Source of the DNA: Gammaproteobacteria bacterium
GTDB taxonomy: Bacteria; Pseudomonadota; Gammaproteobacteria; Pseudomonadales; Cellvibrionaceae
Assembly: GCA_004173475.1 (NCBI GenBank)
Contig: SEBU01000001.1
Location: forward strand, 1,364,001-1,428,000
Length of the DNA: 64,000 nt
Direction: 5' to 3'
Numbering within the stretch: the stretch's first letter is position 1; each line of letters starts with the position of its first letter. Shown here piece after piece: positions 43,650 through 52,307 of this stretch. The translations under genes were made by a program, and so were the position numbers. Below the pieces are notes generated by a model, which was not told the origin of the DNA, ran no database searches, and was given only the letters and a program-made list of their open reading frames with translations.

Positions 43650-45029
43650 ATGAGCCTAGCAAACCCTAAACCTATATTGCTGATTATTGAAGATGACCTG
43701 GGCCTGCAAAGCCAATTGCGATGGCATTTCGACCAGTACGAAACGGTATTCGCTGAAAACCGTTCTGATGCTATAGCCGCTCTACGCCTACACGAAGCTT
43801 CGGTCATTATTCAGGATTTAGGGCTGCCTCCAGATGAGGATGGGGTGGACGAAGGATTTAAGTGTATTCAGGATATCCTGCGAATAGCCCCTAATAGCAA
43901 GATAGTCGTCATGACCGGGAAAACCGATCATGAAAATGCGATCCGTGCGGTAGGTTTGGGCGCTTATGATTACTACCAAAAGCCCGTAGATCCAACCACA
44001 CTCGATTTGATTGTCCAGCGCGCTTTCCAAATCGCAGAGCTTGAGGCCGAGAATCGCCGGCTCAATGCAAATCATCAATCGCCCTTGGCTGGCCTTATCA
44101 CTAATGCTCCGGCGATGCTAAAACTTTGCCGCCAACTTGAGAAAATCTCTCCCACGACGGTGACCTGTACTCTTTTGGGCGAAAGCGGCACGGGCAAAGA
44201 GGTCATGGCGCGAGCTATTCATCAATTGAGTCCGCGTAAAGGCAACCGTTTTATAGCCATTAACTGCGCTGCCGTACCCGAAAACCTAATCGAAAGTGAA
44301 CTCTTCGGCTATGAAAAAGGCGCATTTACTGGAGCTAATAAACTGACCATCGGGAAGGTGGAAACTGCTCACGAAGGCACTCTTTTCTTGGACGAAATTG
44401 GCGATATGCCATTAAATTTACAAGCCAAACTACTTCGTTTCTTGCAGGAGAGGGTTATCGAGAGGGTCGGCGGACGCTCAGAAATATCGGTAGACGTGCG
44501 CGTTATCTGCGCTACTAACAAAAATATCTTAAATATGGTCCACGAAGGCACCTTCCGTGAAGACCTGTATTATCGTATTTGCGAGATGACAGTAAACATT
44601 CCGCCCCTTCGAGAGCGCCAGGGAGACAAAATTTTACTTGCTCGTCATTTCATGCAGAAGTTTGCAAAGGATCACCATCAATACATCACGGGGTTTACCC
44701 AGGAAGCGATAGAGGCCATCGAATCTTACAACTGGCCTGGAAATATTCGCGAAATGGAAAATAAAATTAAGCGCGCAGTAATCATGGCCGATGAGAAAAC
44801 CATTAGCTGCGATGACCTTGGATTGGCCCCAGCAGAAGAGTTGTCTCTTAATCTTCGTCAAATCCGCCACGAGGCAGAGAAACAGGCTATTTTGCGAGCT
44901 CTAAGCATGACAGATAACCAGATCTCGGCAGCCGCGAAATTGTTGGGAATCACTCGCCCTACTTTCTACGACCTAATAAAGAAATACGACATTACTACAC
45001 CCACAAGTAGTGAAACCTCGCCAAATTAA
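43650..45029 (+). CDS. prsR: PrsR-type sigma-54-dependent response regulator
   Basis: NtrC-class activator of 459 residues: receiver (about 1-125; acidic pair IIEDD, acceptor Asp in IIQDLGLPPDEDG, Lys in YQKPVDP), AAA+ domain (about 150-385; Walker A LGESGTGKEV, sigma-54 contact loop GAFTGA, Walker B TLFLDEIGDMP, arginine-finger region) and a Fis-type helix-turn-helix at the end (ISAAAKLLGITRPTFYDLIKKYDI). It should activate sigma-54 promoters of the exosortase/EPS regulon when phosphorylated by the adjacent PrsK-type kinase. I searched the upstream regions of the EPS genes for -24/-12 elements and found no convincing one in this window, so its targets may lie outside. Confidence 0.92.
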   Translation: MSLANPKPILLIIEDDLGLQSQLRWHFDQYETVFAENRSDAIAALRLHEASVIIQDLGLPPDEDGVDEGFKCIQDILRIAPNSKIVVMTGKTDHENAIRAVGLGAYDYYQKPVDPTTLDLIVQRAFQIAELEAENRRLNANHQSPLAGLITNAPAMLKLCRQLEKISPTTVTCTLLGESGTGKEVMARAIHQLSPRKGNRFIAINCAAVPENLIESELFGYEKGAFTGANKLTIGKVETAHEGTLFLDEIGDMPLNLQAKLLRFLQERVIERVGGRSEISVDVRVICATNKNILNMVHEGTFREDLYYRICEMTVNIPPLRERQGDKILLARHFMQKFAKDHHQYITGFTQEAIEAIESYNWPGNIREMENKIKRAVIMADEKTISCDDLGLAPAEELSLNLRQIRHEAEKQAILRALSMTDNQISAAAKLLGITRPTFYDLIKKYDITTPTSSETSPN

Positions 45030-45136
45030 CCGGCGGAAAGATGAACTATTAACCTACATTAAAATTATTTTTCTGTTAGCTATATAACAATATTGAATAT
45101 AAGATTTCACCAATGTGCCAACTACTTATCACAATT

Positions 45137-45150
45137 AATGGAATTCCATT
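45137..45150. repeat. Perfect 14-bp palindrome upstream of the poly-serine lipoprotein
   Basis: AATGGAATTCCATT equals its own reverse complement. It lies in the 250-base A/T-rich gap after prsR, about 130 bases before the next gene. Possible regulator-binding site; nothing links it to a specific protein. Confidence 0.4.
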
Positions 45151-45280
45151 CTCGGTTTTGATAAATACCTCTAAAAGCTCTCACATCTTTATAAGCTAAA
45201 TGCTAAAAGATTAATTGCAGGGGAGCCTGCGCGAAGTTTGAGATACACCCAAAATTCCAAATATCTAATGGTATAGAAAA

Positions 45281-46162
45281 ATGCTTTCTCTTGCGCTCAA
45301 CCACGCTAAGCTGCCTTTTTGCGGCATGATTTTTTCACTCATTTTAACCGCTTGTGGCGGTGCCGCCGGCGTTGACGGCGAAGGAGCTGGTACGTCCGGC
45401 TTACAAAACAAAACAGAAAATGCTGAAATACCCAGCCTTAGCTCATCATCGAGCCAAACTGTTACAGAATCTTCCGTAGCAACAAGCGTAACCGCTTCCA
45501 GTGAAGCACATTCAAGCTTAAGTTCAAAAATTACAGTTACTGCCAGCTCAGTAAGTTCACCTGCGATTCAAACATCTTCAAAATCAAGCTCAGTTAGTCT
45601 CACTGTCGTTGCTTCGTCTGCAAAAGCAGCTTCGATCGCGAATCAAATCAGCTCAGCCGCCAACGTAAAATCAAGTTCGCTATCGAGCTCATCGGTTTCT
45701 TCGAGCGTTAAGTCCAGCCTGTCAAGCTCAAGCGTGGTCAGCAGCTCGAGTAAATCAAGCTCTCTTATGAGTAGTTCCAAAGCGGCAAGCTCGTCGAGCA
45801 AATTGAGCTCGTCCGTTGCCTCAAGCAAAGCAGCATCTTCTATTAAATCCAATAGTTCTGTTGCGGTTAGTTCGAGCAGCAAAGCTGTTACCTCCTCTAG
45901 TAGCTCTGCCAGCGCAACCAACACTCTTATTCAATGGTCCCACCCCATAGCTCGCGCGAATGGCGAATACTTGAACCTGGACGAAATCGGTGGGTACGAC
46001 ATACGTTATAAATCATCAACCGCTAGCAGCTACACACGTATAAATATCAAAGGAAACAGCACTACCTCCTATACATTCGTGGGTTCTTTATCAGGCCTAA
46101 CGTTTGAAATTGCTGTTTACGACACCGACAGCGTATACAGCGATTATGTAACCATCGAATGA
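45281..46162 (+). CDS. Poly-serine lipoprotein with C-terminal fibronectin-III-like domain
   Basis: A 293-residue envelope protein. The N-terminus carries a lipobox (LILTACGG, Cys near residue 25). From about residue 50 to 210 the sequence is a low-complexity serine linker (SSSKSSSLMSSSKAASSSSK and similar), as used in Cellvibrio/Saccharophagus enzymes to space domains. The last 80 residues look like one fibronectin type III-like beta sandwich (TLIQWSHPIARANGEYLNLDEIGGYDIRYKSS, then SYTFVGSLSGLTFEIAVYD). No catalytic motif and no PEP-CTERM signal. It sits between prsR and the exosortase gene on the same strand. Function unknown; possibly a surface adhesin or polysaccharide-contacting protein. 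Confidence 0.8.
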   Translation: MLSLALNHAKLPFCGMIFSLILTACGGAAGVDGEGAGTSGLQNKTENAEIPSLSSSSSQTVTESSVATSVTASSEAHSSLSSKITVTASSVSSPAIQTSSKSSSVSLTVVASSAKAASIANQISSAANVKSSSLSSSSVSSSVKSSLSSSSVVSSSSKSSSLMSSSKAASSSSKLSSSVASSKAASSIKSNSSVAVSSSSKAVTSSSSSASATNTLIQWSHPIARANGEYLNLDEIGGYDIRYKSSTASSYTRINIKGNSTTSYTFVGSLSGLTFEIAVYDTDSVYSDYVTIE

Positions 46163-46267
46163 TGGGAGCGGTAACGCAACACGAACCAACAAAACCTGCG
46201 AGTCTACGAACCTTGCCTTTGCCGGCCGGATATTGCACCATCAGCTTTTTTACGGCCGATCACCTCT

Positions 46268-47731
46268 ATGCAGGACATGAATACAGCAAGCAGCTTTAGG
46301 ACCAGCCTGCAACTTTCGGCATTGCTAGCGATTCTGATCTTATCCTTTCACTCGACCGCCCTATCGCTCTACAGTCGGTGGATTAAGTTTGATCAATCAT
46401 TAAGTCACGGCCTACCCACGGTCGCCATTTTTACGTTCCTTCTGTGGAAAATTACGGCCACTTCCGGCACGCGAGATCAAACCAGCCTCAATTGGTTCCT
46501 AACTATTTCACTCGGTGTGCTATCAATCATCTGGTATCTGGTTGAAGCTATTAACCTGCAATTGGCTTCTGCCGCTTTATTACTCGCATTGTTCGCGCTC
46601 TATATTGCTAGCAGTTTTTCGCTAAAAACTGCACGTCAGTTATTACCGCTTATCGCGATGTTTCTATTCACCATTCCAGTCTGGGGCGAGCTTACCGATG
46701 TATTGGTCGAGATCAGCAGTTTCGTTGTTGGAAGAGCAGTAGAAATCATAGGAATCACCGCTTTAATCGAAGGCAATAACATTTTAATTCCCAGCGGAAT
46801 TATTCAAATTGCGGAGGGTTGTTCAGGATTACGCTATCTGACGATATCGTTGTTACTGGCATACATATTAAGCCTGATTAACGGTTACAACTTACGTCAA
46901 AGCATCGTAGCGCTCATCGTAGGGACATTGCTTGGGTTACTGACAAACTGGATTCGCATTATTGCTTTGGTGGTTATAGGCTATAACACCAACATGCAAA
47001 GCTCGCTTATGCATGATCACGAAATGTTTGGGTGGATTCTATTTTCCCTTATTATTTTGCCCGCACTTTACCTCGCTCCCCTCGTGCAAAAACACATTAA
47101 TTTCAATATCGAAACGCCGCCCTTTAAACCGTTCATTCCTACATTGTTCTTAATAATCGGCCCCGTGTTGTTTATTTTTTCGGAGAGAAATGCCGATTAC
47201 TCAAATCGTCTCGACCTAAACGGATTTAATTTTTCACAAAATGCTATGCGGGATATAAATTTAGTTGAGATCCCATTTCCAGAAACTATAGCGGTATCAA
47301 ATAACGCCATTTTAATTGATGGGACCGATATAAAATTAACGCTGGCGAAATCTATCGCACCACCCACTAATAGGAAGCTAGTTCCTTACATTGGAAACTT
47401 TTTTGATAATAGTGATTGGGTGGCGACTGAGCAAAGAACCGTAAATATAGATGGCGAAAAATTTACGCTATTAATACTTAAAAAAATTAATGCCAGCCAC
47501 CAATCGTTGCTGATGTACCAATTTAATATTGGCAAAAGCAATACGGCCTCATATCGAATGGCGAAATTGCTGCAATTGAAAGCGCGACTTTTAGGTGAGG
47601 ATTTTTTTGGGCTTCTAGCTATGCAAGCTAACTGTAAGCTGGATTGCGATGACGAGATAATTGCATTGCGCAAGGCCGCTTCGGAGTGGCACAAAATAAA
47701 GCGACAACAATTACGCCAAGTTATTAACTAA
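46268..47731 (+). CDS. xrtA: Exosortase (XrtA/EpsH type) with fused C-terminal EpsI-like domain
   Basis: Membrane cysteine transpeptidase predicted to process PEP-CTERM proteins and to work with EPS export. About eight to nine hydrophobic segments fill residues 15-310. The catalytic triad is visible: Cys in AEGCSGLRYL (about 184), Arg in LTNWIRI (about 228) and His in HDHEMFGWILF (about 248). Residues about 310-487 form a soluble EpsI/DUF3485-like domain, as in exosortase A fusions. The neighbouring PrsK/PrsR genes support the XrtA assignment. The start has no strong ribosome site; an ATG three codons later is an alternative. Its 3' end overlaps the convergent DegT-family gene by 21 bases. 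Confidence 0.9.
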   Translation: MQDMNTASSFRTSLQLSALLAILILSFHSTALSLYSRWIKFDQSLSHGLPTVAIFTFLLWKITATSGTRDQTSLNWFLTISLGVLSIIWYLVEAINLQLASAALLLALFALYIASSFSLKTARQLLPLIAMFLFTIPVWGELTDVLVEISSFVVGRAVEIIGITALIEGNNILIPSGIIQIAEGCSGLRYLTISLLLAYILSLINGYNLRQSIVALIVGTLLGLLTNWIRIIALVVIGYNTNMQSSLMHDHEMFGWILFSLIILPALYLAPLVQKHINFNIETPPFKPFIPTLFLIIGPVLFIFSERNADYSNRLDLNGFNFSQNAMRDINLVEIPFPETIAVSNNAILIDGTDIKLTLAKSIAPPTNRKLVPYIGNFFDNSDWVATEQRTVNIDGEKFTLLILKKINASHQSLLMYQFNIGKSNTASYRMAKLLQLKARLLGEDFFGLLAMQANCKLDCDDEIIALRKAASEWHKIKRQQLRQVIN

Positions 47732-48865
47732 AGCCAATGCCGCTTTTATTCGAGATATTTGTGACTGTTTAACATATTGATGAATTGGCAAGGTTAGAAA
47801 GCGGCGCGCGAATTCGTACGAATTTTTTAAATCTCCCCGTACCTCAACCAAATCCCGCACCATTAGAATCTCAACTATGGGGCGCTGATATAATGGCGAC
47901 GCACCTAATCCCCCCGAGCGTAGCTCCTCCAAAATCTGAATGCGTTGCTCCGAGCTTTTACACAATAAAGGATAACGGAGTAACCGCTTGCGACGAGGTG
48001 CTTGCATTGAGTTCAAATTTTGTAGGCTAGCGAGCTCCGATAGTTGGTCATAATTTTTTTCAACTTCCAGCTTGCGTTGCTCATATTGAAGCAGATTGGT
48101 ATTAAATATATTCTTCTGAAGAAGACTCATTTCCGTAATTTTTTCGTGACGATGATAACGGGTTTCACCTAGCTTCAAAAACGGCGCACGATTCAAAAAA
48201 CAATAAAGCTGAGGATTCAACAAAACGTTATACAAAAATATTTTTAAAGACTCTCTTTTCAAATTAGTCGTCGCATCACGCAAAACAACATTTTTCACTG
48301 CTAGTGGCTCTTTCGAGAATAAAACGCCCCCACCCAACAGGCTTAAAGGCTTACCTCGACCAAATGAAAATAAAACGTAATCTCCGACAAAGTGATGTTC
48401 ATCTTGCGAAGCAGGAAACCATTGCGCGTTATCCTCAATGATTTTTATAGGTTTATGTGCAATTAAGGATTTAATCTCCGGTAAACGCTCTTTAATTCCT
48501 AAAAAATTTACCGCGATTACAGCGATGGTATTTTCATCTGCCAGGGCTAAATCCAATGCTTCCAGATCATAGCTTGCGTCATTCACGCAAATATCTACTA
48601 CTACCGGTTTAACTCCTGCGTACACCGCTGCAGATACTAAATCCGGGCAGCAATACCCGGGGATCACAACTTTCGGATCTACAACATTCCCAGCTTTTTC
48701 CTTAGCATCCAATAATGCCAAGGCTAAGGCAGACGTTCCTGAGTCAACCCAAACGGGAGAATAGCCATCAATAGAATAATTAAAATTTTGTGGCTGACGC
48801 GCTAGAGAAATTTTATTTCCTGCAGGAGATAAATCTCCCTGAATTAACGCGCGGAGGGTTTCCAT
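47711..48865 (-). CDS. DegT/DnrJ/EryC1-family PLP-dependent enzyme
   Basis: Fold-type I PLP enzyme of the sugar aminotransferase family (384 aa). DSGTSALALALL (about residue 38), VIPGYCCPDLVSAAVYAGVKPVVVDI and IEDNAQWFP match conserved strands that hold PLP, and SFGRGKPLSLLGGG contains the candidate Schiff-base Lys (about 171). Enzymes of this kind make amino sugars for polysaccharides; the C-terminal third is divergent, so the substrate is open. It overlaps the upstream glycosyltransferase gene by 22 bases and is translated with it. Convergent overlap with the exosortase gene. Confidence 0.8.
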   Translation of the reverse strand: METLRALIQGDLSPAGNKISLARQPQNFNYSIDGYSPVWVDSGTSALALALLDAKEKAGNVVDPKVVIPGYCCPDLVSAAVYAGVKPVVVDICVNDASYDLEALDLALADENTIAVIAVNFLGIKERLPEIKSLIAHKPIKIIEDNAQWFPASQDEHHFVGDYVLFSFGRGKPLSLLGGGVLFSKEPLAVKNVVLRDATTNLKRESLKIFLYNVLLNPQLYCFLNRAPFLKLGETRYHRHEKITEMSLLQKNIFNTNLLQYEQRKLEVEKNYDQLSELASLQNLNSMQAPRRKRLLRYPLLCKSSEQRIQILEELRSGGLGASPLYQRPIVEILMVRDLVEVRGDLKNSYEFARRFLTLPIHQYVKQSQISRIKAALALVNNLA

Positions 48866-49992
48866 GTTGTCATTCTCTGGCCAGCCAAAAATTTAATTGC
48901 AGCGTCCAATAAAGCTACGTTGACTTGTACAAAAAAGTAAATCAACTTTATGGTTCCCACGGAACGAAGATTTGGCAAAAATTGCGCGATCAAAGCCGCC
49001 GTATAAAACGCCAGTTGCCCGAGGAACGCCAGAAAATAAAACCAACCATGATCAGCCAAGATGGCAGAGACAATAAAAAACCCAATAAAAAACCAAGGGG
49101 CCAACCAGCGCATTAATTTATGGGAAATAACTTGCAGAGAAAACAATCCAAAACGATTAAAGTTTAAAACTTCTTTATGTCGGGAGAGACCCGTCATACC
49201 TCTAATCACCGTGCGAATTTTACGCTGATATTCTTTTGATGAGTCTGCTAAATCCTGGTAATAACCTAATACATCCGGGGCGCTTATTGCACGCAGTCCC
49301 GCTTTAGCCGTATTCAGGGCGGTATTAAAATCGCTAGGCGAGTGTATGTCCCATTCCTGACAAATTTCTTTACGTGCCGCAAAAAACGAACCACTTAAAC
49401 CCACCAAACCTGCAAGTTGCGATTCTTGTTTGCGCAGCCACATTTCATATTTTACATAAGCGCCTTCACCCGCCACTGAACCGTCCTTACTAATAAAACG
49501 ATCTTCACTGGACACAGCCCCAATGCTCGGGTCAGCGAAATAACGTTCCAACTTTTGCAGTGCATCTTCAGGAATTTGTGTTGCAACGTCTGAAAATACC
49601 AAAATATCCCCTTTGGCGATTTGAATAGCCGCAAGCTGCGCATTCTCTTTCCCTAAACGTTCAGACGCACGCACTAAACGCACGCCACGGTCTGCATATT
49701 CCGCAACTATGGCATCGGTAGAATCCTCGGAGCAATCGGAGGCAACTATCAGCTCAAGACGAGTAATATCAAATTGAATGGCGAGTGTATTTTCTATCTT
49801 TTCTCGAATGCGGCGCTCTTCGTTATAAGCAGTAACAATCAAACTCATCGTCACGGGTTGTTCGCTATTTCGAAACTCAGTTGCAGGTTCCTTCACTCCT
49901 GTAAATATGCCCGCCAATTTGAGTACTAGTGGATACAATAAATAACTATAAATAGCGGCCAAACCCAATAACCAAAACAGCAAATGCAACAT
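48844..49992 (-). CDS. Membrane-anchored family 2 glycosyltransferase
   Basis: Processive-type GT2 enzyme (382 aa). A single N-terminal helix (LLFWLLGLAAIYSYLLYPLVL) is followed by the GT-A nucleotide-binding start SLIVTAYNEERRIREKIENTL, a DxxD-like metal site (ILVFSDVATQIP), and SVAGEGAYVKYEMWLRKQES with acceptor-site aromatic residues. Three or four helices lie at the C-terminus. GGAG precedes the ATG at good spacing. It overlaps the DegT gene, and is divergent from the next GT4 gene with 81 bases between. Confidence 0.88.
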   Translation of the reverse strand: MLHLLFWLLGLAAIYSYLLYPLVLKLAGIFTGVKEPATEFRNSEQPVTMSLIVTAYNEERRIREKIENTLAIQFDITRLELIVASDCSEDSTDAIVAEYADRGVRLVRASERLGKENAQLAAIQIAKGDILVFSDVATQIPEDALQKLERYFADPSIGAVSSEDRFISKDGSVAGEGAYVKYEMWLRKQESQLAGLVGLSGSFFAARKEICQEWDIHSPSDFNTALNTAKAGLRAISAPDVLGYYQDLADSSKEYQRKIRTVIRGMTGLSRHKEVLNFNRFGLFSLQVISHKLMRWLAPWFFIGFFIVSAILADHGWFYFLAFLGQLAFYTAALIAQFLPNLRSVGTIKLIYFFVQVNVALLDAAIKFLAGQRMTTWKPSAR

Positions 49993-50073
49993 TTTGTTCT
50001 CCGATAGCTTTTACAATAGCCATTGAACCGTTAATATCCCCACCATTTATGCACTAAGCCAAGCGAGATAGGG

Positions 50074-51198
50074 ATGCGAGAAAAGTTGCCAATTCTAAAC
50101 CGGCCTTTACGCGTAATGCACATTATTTCTGGCGATTTATGGGCCGGTGCAGAATCGCAGGCATTCACGCTGCTTAAACATCTACATGCGAACACCATAT
50201 TGCACGTAATTTTGATGAATGACGGCGAACTGTGTCGGCGTCTTCAAGGCCTAAACATACCTGTGACACTTATTCTGGAGTCCGAGCTTAGTAGCGTAAA
50301 AATTCTGACGCACCTAATAACTATTATTCGAACCTTTAAACCAGACATCCTTCATACCCACCGCCAAAAAGAAAATATTTTGGGTAATCTCGCAAATGTA
50401 ATAGCTTCCTTTCCGTTAAAAAAACGAACACCGTCTGTGCGCACCGCGCATGGCGCTCCCGAATTTCAGCCTACGGGCAAGCAAAAAGTTCAAGTGTGGA
50501 TGGATAATTTTGTTGGAAAATACCTACAACAAGCCATTATTTCCGTTTCTACAGATCTGTCTCAAAAATTAGAACTGATTTTTCCATCCCATAAGATCCG
50601 CGTTATTCAAAATGGCGTTGACAGCACTTCTTTAAAATCAGAGGTAACGACCACAGAGTTTCGCAGTGCCGCCCCGGATCACGTCCATATCGGTATAATT
50701 GGTCGAATCGAACCAGTGAAGCGTGTAGATCTCTTTATTGACATGGCTGCCATTCTCGTCAAGAGCCATGGAATGACACAGCTGCTACACTTTCATATTA
50801 TTGGCGAAGGTAGTTTACGCAGTGAGATGGAAAAAAAAGTAGGTGGTTTGAACTTAAACGATCGCATACATTTTCTCGGACATCGCGAAGACGTAGCCTC
50901 CTGTATTGATTCACTGGACGTCATTGTGATGTGCTCTGATCACGAAGGAACTCCGATGACTGCTCTGGAAGCAATGGCATTAGGAACACCTCTTGTTGCT
51001 CACAAAGTTGGCGGCCTTGTTGAAATTCTGCAAGATTATCCAAAACTCCTTGTAGCTAATCATTCAAGCGCAGGGTATGCAGCGGCACTACAGAATTTGC
51101 TTTCAGAAAAAAAACTAAATGTTGCCCTAAATCCAATTTACGAGGCGACGACAAACGCCGGGCGAACACTAGACTTGTATAAAACGCTAGCGGCATAA
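50074..51198 (+). CDS. Family 4 glycosyltransferase
   Basis: GT-B fold enzyme of 374 residues. Begins with RVMHIISGDLWAGAESQAFTLLKHL, the usual N-lobe of GT4 enzymes acting on polysaccharides. HTHRQKENILG and HIGIIGRIEPVKRVDLFIDMAA mark the two lobes, and the C-lobe EX7E motif is in DHEGTPMTALEAMALGTPLVAHKVGGL. The ORF track start (ATG 50074) has GGG immediately before it; an internal ATG at 50116 is nearer the conserved region. First of five same-strand EPS genes. Confidence 0.88.
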   Translation: MREKLPILNRPLRVMHIISGDLWAGAESQAFTLLKHLHANTILHVILMNDGELCRRLQGLNIPVTLILESELSSVKILTHLITIIRTFKPDILHTHRQKENILGNLANVIASFPLKKRTPSVRTAHGAPEFQPTGKQKVQVWMDNFVGKYLQQAIISVSTDLSQKLELIFPSHKIRVIQNGVDSTSLKSEVTTTEFRSAAPDHVHIGIIGRIEPVKRVDLFIDMAAILVKSHGMTQLLHFHIIGEGSLRSEMEKKVGGLNLNDRIHFLGHREDVASCIDSLDVIVMCSDHEGTPMTALEAMALGTPLVAHKVGGLVEILQDYPKLLVANHSSAGYAAALQNLLSEKKLNVALNPIYEATTNAGRTLDLYKTLAA

Positions 51199-51242
51199 AT
51201 AAGCTCGCATATCTGTTGGGATCATTTTGAACTTGGAAAATC

Positions 51243-52265
51243 ATGTTAAAAAAGAAATTTGATATCACTAAAAACTGGATACATGTTATTTCCCTAAGTT
51301 GCAATCCTGTGCCGCCAGTAAAGTACGGCGGTATTGAATTAGTTATAGCCCATTTGTGTGAAGGCTTAGCCGAGCGCAATGTGAAAGTTAAATGTTATTC
51401 GCCAGGCGATCTGAGCATTGATGGTGTAGAACATGTAAAAACACTCGCAACTCCTTCACTACATATTAAAGAGGGTGGAGTTCCAAATACGGTAGAACAT
51501 TTGGAAGCTGTGAAATCAGCACTTAAAAACAACCTCGCGGCTGGTGACGTCGTTATTTTTAACCACGCCGATCATCATCGTTATCTAAAGAAAAAATTGG
51601 GATTGTTTAACCGCTTTAAAGCCAATTTTTACGAAGTCGCGCATTGGGTAGACGCTGGCCTGCAAAAAAACATTATTTATCCGTCGCTTCATTTAAGAAA
51701 CGATATTGGAAAGCCTGGAACGGTTATACCGCATGGCGAAAAGCTGCTTTTCAATAAAAATCCGACGAGCGAAAGAGAAAGTTATTTATTTTTTGCCGGG
51801 CGCATTACTAAAGACAAAGGCGTCGACATTGCATTGGCAGCCTGCAAAAAATTAGGTGTTCCATTGGTCCTCGCGGGCCCACTGAATGACAAAGCATTCG
51901 CTGAGACGATTATTCACGATAGCAGCGTGAAGTATTTGGGCGAGCTAACCTATCAAGAGCTGTTTGATCACTACTGCAAATGCAAGGCTATGATTTATAT
52001 GACGCAGTATACTGAACCGTTTGGACTTTCCGTCATTGAAGCCATGGCAGCTGGAGCGCCCATTATCACAACCGGAAAAGGCGGTACCGGTGAAACGGTA
52101 CTTATTGGTAAAACCGGGTTTATCGCTAATACAGCGGATGAAGTTGTTGAAGCCTATGAAGCATTAGATCTGCTGAAACATGAGGATTGCATCAAACGCG
52201 CCCATGATTATACGGTAGATGTTATGGCAAATAATTACCTATCTCTTTTCGTAAGTGGAAAATAA
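51243..52265 (+). CDS. Family 4 glycosyltransferase
   Basis: GT-B enzyme of 340 residues. The N-lobe shows SLSCNPVPPVKYGGIELVIAHLCEGLAERN; the nucleotide-sugar-binding lobe shows FFAGRITKDKGVDIALAAC and QYTEPFGLSVIEAMAAGAPIITTGKGGTGE with the EX7E pair. GGAAAATC precedes the ATG. It lies 44 bases after the previous glycosyltransferase gene and 42 bases before the next, in one likely transcript. The sugar specificity cannot be read. Confidence 0.88.
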   Translation: MLKKKFDITKNWIHVISLSCNPVPPVKYGGIELVIAHLCEGLAERNVKVKCYSPGDLSIDGVEHVKTLATPSLHIKEGGVPNTVEHLEAVKSALKNNLAAGDVVIFNHADHHRYLKKKLGLFNRFKANFYEVAHWVDAGLQKNIIYPSLHLRNDIGKPGTVIPHGEKLLFNKNPTSERESYLFFAGRITKDKGVDIALAACKKLGVPLVLAGPLNDKAFAETIIHDSSVKYLGELTYQELFDHYCKCKAMIYMTQYTEPFGLSVIEAMAAGAPIITTGKGGTGETVLIGKTGFIANTADEVVEAYEALDLLKHEDCIKRAHDYTVDVMANNYLSLFVSGK

Positions 52266-52307
52266 TGCGCAAAAAAATATTTTTGAAAAGAAATTTAGGA
52301 TAAGCAC

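Noticed and set aside
45643-45924. Minus-strand ORF rich in Leu and Glu
   Set aside because: It is the mirror image of the poly-serine codons of the lipoprotein gene.
46160-46240. Sigma-54 promoter for the exosortase gene
   Set aside because: TTGCCGGCCGGATATTGCA has GG and GC one base too close, and TGGGAGCGGTAACGCA matches only the GG/GC pair. Neither is convincing.
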